From the NCBI GenBank assembly GCA_021806355.1, contig JAJZXT010000148.1, positions 1-23,992 of the forward strand: a stretch of DNA of 23,992 nucleotides. The letters run 5' to 3'. The notes under the pieces were generated by a model. That model saw only the letters and a program-made list of their open reading frames with translations. It did not search any database and was not told the DNA's origin. This DNA is from Thermoplasmata archaeon. GTDB lineage: Archaea; Thermoplasmatota; Thermoplasmata; Thermoplasmatales; Thermoplasmataceae. Of the stretch, positions 1 to 8,082 are shown in pieces; position 1 is the stretch's first letter, and each line of letters starts with the position of its first letter. Made by a program: the position numbers and the translations under genes.

Positions 1-2
1 TA

Positions 3-206
3 TATAAGAAAGGTCTATCAGTCTATTGCCGCCATAGGTTTTTGGCTATGGGGTGTTGCCCTATCAGAGGAATAATTATTCAAGAGTATTTCTATGCTGA
101 TCAAAAAGTCTACCATATTAAAGGCGTGCATGGTGAATGTGGGATACAGATAAGAACTCCTGAAATTGCATTTCTCAATCAACCAGTGGTATGGTTGCCT
201 TCATAA
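3..206 (+). other. Probable C-terminal end of an unidentified CDS (partial)
   Basis: This frame is open from the left edge to a TAA at 204-206, giving 67 residues that end in VVWLPS. An open run of that length is unlikely by chance in AT-rich DNA, and the codons look ordinary for the region. The fragment has several cysteines and histidines (for example GCCPIRG and HGECG), but I recognise no family. A competing reading is frame 1, which gives a short hydrophobic tail ending in WGVALSEE with a TAA at 73-75. Only one of the two can be the real end of the upstream gene. The longer frame is preferred, without certainty. Confidence 0.4.
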
Positions 207-210
207 TGAT

Positions 211-239
211 TAAATATATTGTAAGGATTTCCTTACAAT
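211..239 (+). promoter_or_regulatory. TATA box and perfect palindrome over the ZIP gene start
   Basis: A TATA-like element (TAAATATATT, 211-220) lies about 23 nt before the ATG at 238, the spacing of a leaderless archaeal promoter. A perfect 9-bp inverted repeat, ATTGTAAGG (218-226) and CCTTACAAT (231-239) with a 4-nt spacer, begins at the TATA box and covers the inferred transcription start and the start codon. A protein bound there would block initiation, so a repressor operator is likely. Metal-responsive repressors of the DtxR/MntR type are the obvious candidates because of the downstream gene, but the regulator is an inference. Confidence 0.6.
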
Positions 240-990
240 GATTAAATTCCTTATAACGTTGCTCCTCTCTGTCATAATGGGATTTTCAATCTTTTTTACG
301 TTTCCACTGATTATGGCAAAGGGTTTAACTGAGAGGAAAACAAGGATATTGGGCTCCGTTGCCGTTGGAATACTGATTTTCTTGATTGCAGATGTATTCT
401 CTGATGTTTCCCCAATATTATACAGTAATTCGGCAAACGGAGGATACATTTCAAATCCGTTTTATGATTTCATTTTCTTTGTTTCCCTTATTTTGGGATT
501 TCTTGTAATATTCCTTGCTGAGGGCAATGGTAAAAAACAATCTTCAACCTACAGGCTTTCATTCTTTATTGCCCTTGGCATTGGCTTTCAGAACCTGACT
601 GAGGGATTGATTTTTGGCGCAGACAACCTTTCCATAGGCCTGAAGGGTGTGACTTTAGTAATCCTGATGGGGTTTATCCTTCAGAACATTACAGAGGGAT
701 TTCCAATTGCATCACCTTTTCTCGGTTCCAGGGACAAGGATGGAAAAGCGATCCTCGGGTTGCTCTTCATTGGCGGTTTCCCGACAATACTTGGGGCCGG
801 ATTAGGATATTTTTACTCATCATCAATTTTCAACCTTGCGTTTGATGGGTTGGCCATTGGCGCAATGTTTTATGTCATAATACCCATTCTTAAGCATCTC
901 CTCAGGGAACAGGATTCCCCTACTACAAGATTTATCTACCTTGGGGCTTTTTCAGGATTTTTACTGGGTTTTCTCGTTAACCTGGTGTGA
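238..990 (+). CDS. ZIP-family divalent metal transporter, divergent
   Basis: This is a 250-residue integral membrane protein with about eight hydrophobic segments, the usual number and length for prokaryotic ZIP (Zn/Fe/Mn) transporters. The two family signature helices are visible: FQNLTEGLIFG (about 117-127) and LQNITEGFPIA (about 148-158). They correspond to the HNxxEG and H/QxxxEG motifs that line the metal pathway in helices 4 and 5. The usual helix-4 histidine is replaced by Gln118, while Asn119, Glu122, Asn150 and Glu153 remain. Family knowledge therefore points to uptake of a divalent cation across the cytoplasmic membrane, but the metal cannot be told. The ATG at 238 fits a leaderless transcript and lies inside a palindromic operator-like site. 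No neighbour appears co-transcribed. Confidence 0.8.
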   Translation: MIKFLITLLLSVIMGFSIFFTFPLIMAKGLTERKTRILGSVAVGILIFLIADVFSDVSPILYSNSANGGYISNPFYDFIFFVSLILGFLVIFLAEGNGKKQSSTYRLSFFIALGIGFQNLTEGLIFGADNLSIGLKGVTLVILMGFILQNITEGFPIASPFLGSRDKDGKAILGLLFIGGFPTILGAGLGYFYSSSIFNLAFDGLAIGAMFYVIIPILKHLLREQDSPTTRFIYLGAFSGFLLGFLVNLV

Positions 991-1082
991 TTTTGCATTC
1001 ATTTTTGACTGAAGCAAACCAAAATTCTTTCAAAATGTCTTGATTTCTGAATTATAAAAGGATATTTTTAGCGTTTCAAATT

Positions 1083-1100
1083 AGATAAGTGCATATATCT
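1083..1100 (+). promoter_or_regulatory. glnA promoter with inverted repeat
   Basis: A TATA-like element (GCATATATCT, 1091-1100) is centred about 23 nt upstream of the glnA ATG at 1119, so the mRNA is probably leaderless. An imperfect inverted repeat, TTAGATA (1081-1087) and TATCTGA (1096-1102) with one mismatch, flanks and overlaps it and could be an operator. A second TATA-like stretch (ATTATAAAAG, 1051-1060) further upstream could give a longer transcript. Confidence 0.45.
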
Positions 1101-1118
1101 GAATGATAATACCAATTT

Positions 1119-2453
1119 ATGGAAGATCAAATCAAAGTGGAACTAGAGCGATTAAAAAAGGCAGAAGTGGAGTTTCTTCAGCTTCAATTCACCGACATTG
1201 TTGGAACTGTGAAAACTTTAACTGTGCCGAAAAACAGGTTTGAAGATGCCTTGAATGAAGGCGTTGTGTTTGATGGAAGTTCTGTAGCAGGATATGCACA
1301 GATAGAGGAATCCGATATGAGGGCAGTGCCGGATTTTTCAACATTTGCTGTCCTTCCGTACTCAGGAGCAAGTGGCAAAATAGCAAGATACATCTGCAAT
1401 GCCTTCCTGCCTGACGGAAAGAGGTTTCAGGGTGACCCCAGATACGTCCTTGAAAAGCAACTCAAGAAACTTTGGGATCAGGGCAATGAATTTTTCGTTG
1501 GACCGGAGTTTGAGTTCTTTCTCTTCAAGCGTGATGCAAATGGAAACCCTACAAATGAACCGGGTGATTTCGGTGGATATTTCGACAATACACCAATGGA
1601 CGTCTCGAATGAGGTAAGGCAGGAAATTCTCACTGATATGAGAACACTGGGCTTTGAGCCTGAGGCAGCCCATCATGAGGTTGCCTATGGCCAGCAGGAG
1701 ATTGATCTGAGATATGCCCCTGCATTGCTTATGGCAGACAGGATTTCTATACTTAAGAGCATAATCAAGAATGTTGCCCAGAGCCACGGCTTGTTCGCCT
1801 CATTTATGCCAAAGCCCCTAAATGGCGTTAATGGGTCCGGAATGCACATACATCAGAGCATCATGATTAAGGATGGAAAGAAAAATCTGTTCTTTGATGA
1901 AAGTGATAGGTTTGGCATGAGCAAGATGATGAGGAGTTATCTCTCTGGAATACTCCAGAATGTTTCCCAGGGATCTGCAATTCTTGCCTCTTCGGTGAAT
2001 TCATACAAGAGGCTTATACCCGGTTATGAAGCACCTGTGTACATATCCTGGGCTAACAAGAACAGAACCGCACTCTTGAGGATTCCAGCAGGTGAAGGCA
2101 TGAGGAAGAGGATGGAGTTAAGGTGTCCGGATCCAGCAGGAAACCCTTACCTTCAGTTTGCCACGATACTTGGAATGGGCATGGATGGAATAAAGAGAGG
2201 GTTGGAGCCACCGGAACCGGTTGAAAAAGATATATTTCATATGAGTTCAGAGGAGAGGAAAAAAATTGGGGTGTTTGCAATGCCCGAGAGTTTGGGTGAG
2301 GCTCTTCACCATATGCGGGAAAGCAAGCTTATGAAGGAGATCCTTGGTGATCATGTCTATGAGAATTTCTTAACGGTAAAGCAGAGGGAGTGGGACGCCT
2401 TCAGATCCCATGTAATGGAGTGGGAAATTAAGAGATATCTTCCCATACTCTAA
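1119..2453 (+). CDS. glnA: Glutamine synthetase type I (GSI-alpha-like)
   Basis: This 444-residue protein has the full length of a type I glutamine synthetase, the cytoplasmic dodecamer that makes glutamine from glutamate, ammonia and ATP. Visible signatures are the DGSSVAGY segment near residue 52, the metal-binding GPEFEFFLF near 130, the ATP-binding GSGMHIHQS at about 239-247, the glutamate-binding arginine region, and PAGNPYLQFA near 337. The short form and the C-terminal context (AMPESLGEAL) fit the GSI-alpha subgroup of archaea and Gram-positives, and the adenylylation tyrosine loop of GSI-beta is not evident. The ATG has a TATA element at leaderless spacing. tsr3 starts 8 nt after the stop codon, so the two are probably co-transcribed. 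Confidence 0.97.
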   Translation: MEDQIKVELERLKKAEVEFLQLQFTDIVGTVKTLTVPKNRFEDALNEGVVFDGSSVAGYAQIEESDMRAVPDFSTFAVLPYSGASGKIARYICNAFLPDGKRFQGDPRYVLEKQLKKLWDQGNEFFVGPEFEFFLFKRDANGNPTNEPGDFGGYFDNTPMDVSNEVRQEILTDMRTLGFEPEAAHHEVAYGQQEIDLRYAPALLMADRISILKSIIKNVAQSHGLFASFMPKPLNGVNGSGMHIHQSIMIKDGKKNLFFDESDRFGMSKMMRSYLSGILQNVSQGSAILASSVNSYKRLIPGYEAPVYISWANKNRTALLRIPAGEGMRKRMELRCPDPAGNPYLQFATILGMGMDGIKRGLEPPEPVEKDIFHMSSEERKKIGVFAMPESLGEALHHMRESKLMKEILGDHVYENFLTVKQREWDAFRSHVMEWEIKRYLPIL

Positions 2454-2461
2454 TTTTTCTC

Positions 2462-2980
2462 ATGAATCCAAAGGATCAGGTGGTAAGGCCAAGAATATTT
2501 TTCATTTATCTTTTTCAGGATGATCCCAAAAAATCCACCATGAAAAAACTGGAGAGATTTGGCCTTGCAAAGAGGGTTGACAGGCAAAGGGCTTCGGGTT
2601 CTGTCGTTCTGACCGTATCCTCCAGGCAATATATCCTGCCATCCGATAGAGGCATCGTTCTGGAAAGAGGAATAACCGCTATCGAGGGATCATGGAAAAG
2701 AAATGATCTTCTTCCGGATGCCAGATTCAGAAATGGCAGGATTCTTCCCCCCATTCTTGCATCAAACCCGGTTAATTTTGGGAAGTGGAATGTGCTCTCA
2801 TCCGTGGAAGCCGTTTCAGCAGCACTGATAATTACGGGCTATGAGGATTATGCACTTGAGTTGCTGTCAAAGTTTACCTGGGGCCACACATTCATCTCCC
2901 TGAACGAAGAATTATTGAAAGAATACTCCATGTGCAAGACCTCCGAGGATGTGCAAAAGATCATTGATTCAATCGCCTGA
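2462..2980 (+). CDS. tsr3: Tsr3-type rRNA aminocarboxypropyltransferase (DUF367/RLI-like)
   Basis: This 172-residue protein matches the archaeal and eukaryotic Tsr3 family, which transfers the 3-amino-3-carboxypropyl group from S-adenosylmethionine to a hypermodified uridine in the small-subunit rRNA. Recognisable family segments are DDPKKSTMKKLERFGLA (20-36), EGSWKR (75-80), the block RILPPILASNPVNFGK (93-108) leading into LSSVEAVSAAL (112-122), and SKFTWGHTFISLN (136-148). The length is normal for an archaeal member without the acidic C-terminal extension of yeast. It follows glnA by 8 nt. A role in 30S subunit maturation is assigned by homology. Confidence 0.9.
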   Translation: MNPKDQVVRPRIFFIYLFQDDPKKSTMKKLERFGLAKRVDRQRASGSVVLTVSSRQYILPSDRGIVLERGITAIEGSWKRNDLLPDARFRNGRILPPILASNPVNFGKWNVLSSVEAVSAALIITGYEDYALELLSKFTWGHTFISLNEELLKEYSMCKTSEDVQKIIDSIA

Positions 2981-3002
2981 TAAATGAGTTTCAAAGAAGA
3001 AA

Positions 3003-3031
3003 TAGAGAGGAAAAATAAGGTTCCTTCTCTA
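3003..3031. terminator. Possible bidirectional hairpin between convergent genes
   Basis: TAGAGAGGAA (3003-3012) pairs with TTCCTTCTCTA (3021-3031) with one bulged base, and a run of A follows on the plus strand, which is a T run on the minus strand. It lies between the convergent ends of tsr3 (2980) and the superoxide dismutase gene (3037). That is a sensible place for termination, although archaeal terminators often need only T-tracts. Confidence 0.3.
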
Positions 3032-3036
3032 AAAAA

Positions 3037-3651
3037 TTATTTGAAGGCCAGATATGCCTTGTTTGCCTTTTCCAATCTTTTCTCTACCTCATGCCAGTTA
3101 ACATTCTTCATGAATGCATCAAGGTATGGTGCCCTCTTTGGTCCGTAATCTGAGTAATAGGCATGCTCATAAACGTCGAGAGAGAGGATCACGATGGCAT
3201 TCCATATCCCGTTTGTGTTGTGAACGTCTGCTCCAACATTCCTCAGCTTTCCTGTGTTCAGATCGAAAACGAGCAGTGACCAGCCTCTAAACGCAATTCC
3301 TGTCGCCTTGAAATCTTCAAGCCATTTCTCATATGAGCCGAAATCCTTGGCTACCTGACTCTTAAAACTTTCAGGTACCTGTGAACTGCCACTATGGAGG
3401 TTGCCAAAATAGAGTTCATGAAGCAATGAACCGTCGTAGTTGAAGGTTTCCTCCAGTTTCAGCTCCCTGAATTCGCTGTAATTCTGGTTAGCCTTTGACC
3501 TGTCCACGGTCTGCATCTTCTCCCATATTTCGTTGAGTTTCGTTACATATCCACTATAGTGGGTTTCAAAGTGGTATTCTATCTGCTGGTCTGAGATGCC
3601 ATCCAATCCTTTTGGCTTCAGTGCTGATTTTTTTTCCCATTTTTCTGTCAT
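3037..3651 (-). CDS. sod: Superoxide dismutase, Fe/Mn family
   Basis: This 204-residue cytoplasmic enzyme dismutates superoxide to oxygen and hydrogen peroxide. The four expected metal ligands are present: His27 (in EYHFETHYSGYV), His78 (in LLHELYFGNL), and Asp159 and His163 (in LDVYEHAYY). The GWSLLVFD block near 123-130 is also typical. The position that usually carries the active-site glutamine appears to be His144 (ADVHNTNG), as seen in some archaeal members, so metal preference cannot be read off simply. A strong Shine-Dalgarno GAGGTGA (3662-3656 on the minus strand) lies 4 nt before the ATG and fixes the start. The gene converges with tsr3 and looks monocistronic. Confidence 0.95.
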   Translation of the reverse strand: MTEKWEKKSALKPKGLDGISDQQIEYHFETHYSGYVTKLNEIWEKMQTVDRSKANQNYSEFRELKLEETFNYDGSLLHELYFGNLHSGSSQVPESFKSQVAKDFGSYEKWLEDFKATGIAFRGWSLLVFDLNTGKLRNVGADVHNTNGIWNAIVILSLDVYEHAYYSDYGPKRAPYLDAFMKNVNWHEVEKRLEKANKAYLAFK

Positions 3652-3768
3652 GTTTTCACCTCATGCAGATCAATCAATGGTTTAAAAATTATTTGATTTT
3701 ATTAACCATAAAATTAATAAACTGATCTTGAAAGGAGTGATGCTTAGTGCTCTTTTGCATCCCCACTC

Positions 3769-3969
3769 TCATACAATATGAAAGAATTCATCAATAGTGG
3801 ATTCGCTTGAAGGCTCCCCCGGAACCTTGACCCTTCTCCTTTCAACCCACTCTTCGACCGTAGATTCGTCCATGGTTCTTGCCCTTTCCATCTCATTCTG
3901 GCAATCAGAGCAATATATGCCCTTAAAAACAGGCACTTTGCAAATGATGCATTTGGATGTGGACGCCAT
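3769..3969 (-). CDS. Small zinc-knuckle protein, function unknown
   Basis: This predicted protein has 66 residues. Two CxxC pairs, CIIC (7-10) and CSDC (20-23), suggest one structural zinc site in the first third. The rest is charged and probably helical, with acidic and basic clusters (ERRRVK). I do not recognise a family. An in-frame ATG exists at 3987, but the ATG at 3969 is preferred: a TATA-like AGTTTAAACC lies about 26 nt upstream, and AGGGG sits 5 nt before it. It lies downstream of the Gpn GTPase gene on the same strand, with a 95-nt gap that holds its own apparent promoter. A nucleic-acid or protein adaptor role is possible but only a guess. Confidence 0.7.
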   Translation of the reverse strand: MASTSKCIICKVPVFKGIYCSDCQNEMERARTMDESTVEEWVERRRVKVPGEPSSESTIDEFFHIV

Positions 3970-4064
3970 AGTTCCCCTAGGTAACATCAGGTTTAAACTT
4001 TTGTTAAAGGGAATTTATCAGCCGAGTATTCAATTATTCAATATAGTGGTTTATTTTGTTGCGT

Positions 4065-4844
4065 TCAGTCATCTCTATATAAGGTATCATCATCTGCCCC
4101 ACCCGAGAAATAGAGGGACATGTCTGAATATATATCCTCAAGTCCGGACATTTCCCTTGACGAGACTTTGTGGATTTTAGTCATGAGGCCGCTTTCCCGG
4201 AACGCAGAAATAACTGAGACAAAGTACTGTTTGTTTGAGCTCTCCCTTTCGCTTACGAAAGCATCATTCAGGGCGTCTGTTGAAGTTTCCCACGATTCAA
4301 TGTTCTTGATATCCTCTGAAGTTACAAGATCTGTCTTGTTGAGGATAAACATGGTAGGCTTAAGAAACCTTGACATTATTGAGCCAAAGAGCAGTTTTTG
4401 GGAAATAAATCCTGATGGTGTGGAACTGATAATGGAATCAGCAACAAACGCAATCATTGACTGGTTTCCGGCAAGTGCATCCACCATTAGCGAACTGGAC
4501 GGCCTGAAGCTGAAAAGTTCTATCTGTCCGGGAGTATCAAAAATCACGTAATAATCGTCATAATTTTCAAGTGCCGTCCGGATTGCATCAATATTTTCCA
4601 GTATCATGTCCGAGGCTACAATCTGTGCCCCGTTGGGACCAAGGTTGAATTCACTCATTATTTGAGATATTGAGATCCATTCACGAATGTCAATATCCGC
4701 TTCATAGGGGATATATTCTGCTCCAGGATCAAGGTTTACGATTATTGAGTCAATATCCTGCCTCTGCATCCATTCCTTCAGCGAGCCTGCTAGGGTGGAT
4801 TTGCCGGTTCCGGCTGGCCCGGTTATAAATAGAGATCCTTTCAT
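4065..4844 (-). CDS. Gpn-loop GTPase (XAB1/ATP_bind_1 family)
   Basis: This 259-residue cytoplasmic GTPase belongs to the Gpn family, the archaeal counterparts of eukaryotic Gpn1-3, which help assemble RNA polymerase II. It shows the Walker A motif GPAGTGKST (9-17), the diagnostic Gly-Pro-Asn insertion (LGPNGA, GPN at 69-71), switch II DTPGQIELF (103-111) and the guanine-specificity motif NKTD (169-172). Length and motif order are normal. Its ATG overlaps the stop codon of the PolD large-subunit gene by 4 nt (ATGA), which implies translational coupling. The cellular role in archaea is not well established. Confidence 0.92.
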   Translation of the reverse strand: MKGSLFITGPAGTGKSTLAGSLKEWMQRQDIDSIIVNLDPGAEYIPYEADIDIREWISISQIMSEFNLGPNGAQIVASDMILENIDAIRTALENYDDYYVIFDTPGQIELFSFRPSSSLMVDALAGNQSMIAFVADSIISSTPSGFISQKLLFGSIMSRFLKPTMFILNKTDLVTSEDIKNIESWETSTDALNDAFVSERESSNKQYFVSVISAFRESGLMTKIHKVSSREMSGLEDIYSDMSLYFSGGADDDTLYRDD

Positions 4845-7800
4845 TGTGTCACCGCCTGATATTCCTCAAGTGTATTGTTACTTTGCTCCTTTTCCTTGAA
4901 TGAGTTCTGTATTGTCCTGAAAAGGTTCTCGATCCTCATAGATAGATACGGTTCAAGATTGAAATTTTCACTTATCTTTCTTGTGACTTCCATATACTTC
5001 ACAACCCCTCCTTTATGAACGGTGAGGACAAGCCCTTCTTTTCCACAATTTCTGCATTTTCCATTCAGTGTGACCCGCCTATATTTCGCATTGCATGATG
5101 TGCACCGGAACTCCTGTGTGAAGAATCCCCTGAGATTTCCATACATATCCGGAAGGAAATGGGAATTTATTAGCCTGTTTGCAACATCATCGGCATTTAC
5201 AGCCCTGATCCGCCTGGCCAGATCCAATTGTTTATCGATCTTTTCTCCCATTGTTTCCAGAGTCTTGTAGGCAGAAGCCTCGACCCCGTCATTAATGCTT
5301 CCGGTGTCAAATGAAAAGGAAATCCCCCTCATGGTGCCATTCTTCTTGACATGCTGCTTCATTGTAACCATCATTTCCTCCAGTTTCACCGGACTGGATC
5401 TTAACTCTGCCAATTCATAAAATTCCAGTGGATATTCAGGAAGGGTATCCAGGTTCAGGGCCTCCTTATCCACTTCATCATGCCTTAATTCCATTGTCAT
5501 CACAAGGGGGGCATCCATGAGCCCACCCGTTGTGGATGGCAGGAAATCTTTCGAGAAGTTGAGCAGTCCATCCATCAGCAGCATTACACTGTCTTCGTCC
5601 CCATCACAGTTTCTCCTCTTTGCCGCATGGAAGAATGGATGGGCATAACACCCTCCCGCGGTTGTAAAGCCTATGATCCTGCCTGCAATTCCCCCAGAAG
5701 TGTGCGGTGCCAATCCAATAACAATCTGCCCGATAAGATCCTCAGGGTTCCTGCAATTATAAAACGGTTGTACCCCATAATATTTAACAAGCAAATCGTC
5801 GATGTATTTGGATACTCTCAATAGATACTCACCGCAATTCCACGGTACGATGACATCCTGCGGAAAAATCTCATTCATTCCATCTTCGTAGCCCAGGTCA
5901 TTTGCCTTGGTTGCGGGAAGTTGTATCTCATCCAGTCTGAAGTGCGTCAGCGGGACATCAGTCATATCATACCTGCATGTGCCGTCCTTGTTGACAGAAA
6001 CATCATTCACAGCTCTTAATATGCCCTTTTCCAGTGGTTCCACCACTCTTTTTTTGGATGGCATCTTCTTTATTCCCTTGACTTCCGGTAATTTTTCGGC
6101 ATCCATTGAAAGCCTTTTCATTGCCGAATCGAGAAGAAGCTGGATATCCACACTCCCTTTTTTTGTCCCAGCCTCCTCTGTGTGTTTTCCACAGGCGGGA
6201 CAAAGGAGGGCTGGCGATTCAAGGCCACACGATGGACATCTTCTGGCAAGAAATTCCGCCTCATATGTTCCGGAACTGTTCTTGATTGCATTGCTCAAGA
6301 GCCTTCTGGCATCGCCAAGATTTTCCAGTGGAAAGAGCATGTGAACCTTTGGCTTCATCTTCCGATCCCCTGCTTTCTCAGGCCTTCCCATCCTTGCACC
6401 AATTCTTGTTGGCGCCCTGGCCTTTATCTCTACCTGTGAAATTGAACTGATCAATTTCAAGGGATCCTTTTCATCCATCCTTTCAATCTGCACATCACTG
6501 GAAGCAAATGTTTCCGATAGAATCTCACTGTCTGTAACTCTTATAAGGCTCTCTGTATGTGTGAATTCGCATCCTAATTTTATCAGAATGTCCATGATCT
6601 TTCCATCATTTTTTAAGTCCGGGAATTTTCCTTCTTTTATAGCTTCTTTAACCGTATCTCTCAGCTTGAGAATCTCCTCACAGGTCAAGTCATGCCAGAA
6701 CAGGTTTGCGTTTGGATGCAATGGAATGCGAAATTCCCTTGAAATTCTGAAGGAGGCTGCAGGGTTTGGAGGATTGAGCAGTTCTTCAGGAACTCCTTCT
6801 CTCTGGGCTATCTTTCTCCACCATTCAACAGAGAATGAAGAAGGTTCAAGGTTTCTATTATTCTCAAGAAAATCCCCGTATGAGAAAAGGATCTCCCCCA
6901 TATCCGTGATCCTGTCAAGATCATTCAGCATCTCCTTCGCCTGTGCCCTTGTCTTTAATCGGATGTGCTTGCCGGACTTGGTCAGTATCATCGGACCCTC
7001 TATGGTATCGCATGGAGTGATGGCAGCGGCCTTACCGGGAAGTTCCACCTTGAGCTGGCATCCCGTGGCAATAAATTCCTCTACGATTTCCATTGATGCG
7101 GGGTGAATTGAGGCTGCTGCTAGACCTGAAACCCTTGATCTGCCATACCTGAGGCGGAATCCCCCCGGGGCTCCGGGATGCGAGAATACAGGCCTTCCTG
7201 CAACCATATCATGCAAGAATTTATTTGATTTAGAATCGTCAGCCTCGGTTATTGATTTACCAATATCATTGAGGAAACTCCATTCCTTGATCTGCAATTT
7301 ATCTGTATGTTTCAGTATTTTCTTTGATTTCTGAATTATCCCTTCACAGATGACGAGACACATTCCCCCCCTGATGCGATTTGTGGATACCCTTTCCATG
7401 TCTCTATGCCCTGAAACTTCCTCCTGCTCACTTCCATCGCCGTCTATGCACACCGGACAATTCTTCACAACATCTTTTATTTCATCAGGCGTGGGCAGAT
7501 ATTGAAGATGCTTGACACGATTATAACTTTGAATCTCCTCAACATATCTTTCGACTTCATCGTCGTATGGTTGATATTTTCCAATGTTAAGATCTCTCCT
7601 GACAATATCAGCAATAAGGACGCTTAGGGCCTGTGCAGTGCCTCCTGCACCCCTTATGGGGCCAGCATATGTGACAGTAACGTACTCAGAGCCATCCCCA
7701 TTTTTCAAGATCTTGAGCCCCGTGATTCCTTCCAAGGGTGCAACAAGTATCCCCTCCGTGAGTATTGCCAACCCAGTCCTGACAGCCTTTTCAAGTGCCA

Positions 7801-8044
7801 TTTCCCTGTTTTCAGATATATATCTCTTGACAATTCTCCTTGACATCTCTATGGAGACCTCCTCACGAGTCATCTGGCTTGAAAGTTCCCTGATATCACT
7901 TGCTATCCCCTTGATGTCAAGGAGTTCCTCAACTCTTTCGGCCATGTCCGCCGCCAGAGGTATCTCAACATAATCCTTTACGTCATAACCCTTTTTTCTG
8001 CACTCGGTTGCTATTGAATAACATTCCTCAACCTTTGCCTTCAT
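4841..8044 (-). CDS. polC: DNA polymerase D large subunit (DP2), intein-free
   Basis: This 1067-residue protein is the catalytic subunit of the euryarchaeal replicative polymerase PolD, whose partner is the DP1 exonuclease subunit (not in this window). Visible features are the N-terminal helical region, the conserved block around DGDGSEQEEVSGHRD (about 200), a zinc site CPSC...CPAC (about 603-620), the double-psi-barrel catalytic motif RRNCDGDEDSVMLLMDG (about 807-823) with its acidic residues, and a second zinc site CTSC...CRNC (about 980-1000). No intein interrupts the catalytic motif, a common insertion site in other archaea. No clear PCNA-binding PIP box is seen at the extreme C terminus. 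Family-like sequence continues in frame upstream of the first ATG (YDEYIAK), so the true start may be a non-ATG codon at 8053-8077. Confidence 0.97.
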   Translation of the reverse strand: MKAKVEECYSIATECRKKGYDVKDYVEIPLAADMAERVEELLDIKGIASDIRELSSQMTREEVSIEMSRRIVKRYISENREMALEKAVRTGLAILTEGILVAPLEGITGLKILKNGDGSEYVTVTYAGPIRGAGGTAQALSVLIADIVRRDLNIGKYQPYDDEVERYVEEIQSYNRVKHLQYLPTPDEIKDVVKNCPVCIDGDGSEQEEVSGHRDMERVSTNRIRGGMCLVICEGIIQKSKKILKHTDKLQIKEWSFLNDIGKSITEADDSKSNKFLHDMVAGRPVFSHPGAPGGFRLRYGRSRVSGLAAASIHPASMEIVEEFIATGCQLKVELPGKAAAITPCDTIEGPMILTKSGKHIRLKTRAQAKEMLNDLDRITDMGEILFSYGDFLENNRNLEPSSFSVEWWRKIAQREGVPEELLNPPNPAASFRISREFRIPLHPNANLFWHDLTCEEILKLRDTVKEAIKEGKFPDLKNDGKIMDILIKLGCEFTHTESLIRVTDSEILSETFASSDVQIERMDEKDPLKLISSISQVEIKARAPTRIGARMGRPEKAGDRKMKPKVHMLFPLENLGDARRLLSNAIKNSSGTYEAEFLARRCPSCGLESPALLCPACGKHTEEAGTKKGSVDIQLLLDSAMKRLSMDAEKLPEVKGIKKMPSKKRVVEPLEKGILRAVNDVSVNKDGTCRYDMTDVPLTHFRLDEIQLPATKANDLGYEDGMNEIFPQDVIVPWNCGEYLLRVSKYIDDLLVKYYGVQPFYNCRNPEDLIGQIVIGLAPHTSGGIAGRIIGFTTAGGCYAHPFFHAAKRRNCDGDEDSVMLLMDGLLNFSKDFLPSTTGGLMDAPLVMTMELRHDEVDKEALNLDTLPEYPLEFYELAELRSSPVKLEEMMVTMKQHVKKNGTMRGISFSFDTGSINDGVEASAYKTLETMGEKIDKQLDLARRIRAVNADDVANRLINSHFLPDMYGNLRGFFTQEFRCTSCNAKYRRVTLNGKCRNCGKEGLVLTVHKGGVVKYMEVTRKISENFNLEPYLSMRIENLFRTIQNSFKEKEQSNNTLEEYQAVTQ

Positions 8045-8082
8045 TTTTGCTATGTATTCATCATAGGCTATTGACGTTCAGA

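Noticed and set aside
2984..3148. Plus-strand ORF starting at ATG 2984, right after tsr3, with a protein-like beginning (MSFKEEIERKNK).
   Set aside because: Most of it is antisense to the 3' end of the superoxide dismutase gene, it stops after 54 codons, and it overlaps the likely terminator hairpin.
3797..4180. Plus-strand ORF of 127 codons across the small zinc protein and the end of the GTPase gene.
   Set aside because: It lies antisense to a recognised gene and a well-supported small gene, and has no promoter or family match.
4841..8044. Intein in the polymerase D catalytic motif, frequent in other archaea.
   Set aside because: The motif NCDGDEDS is continuous and the protein has normal intein-free length.
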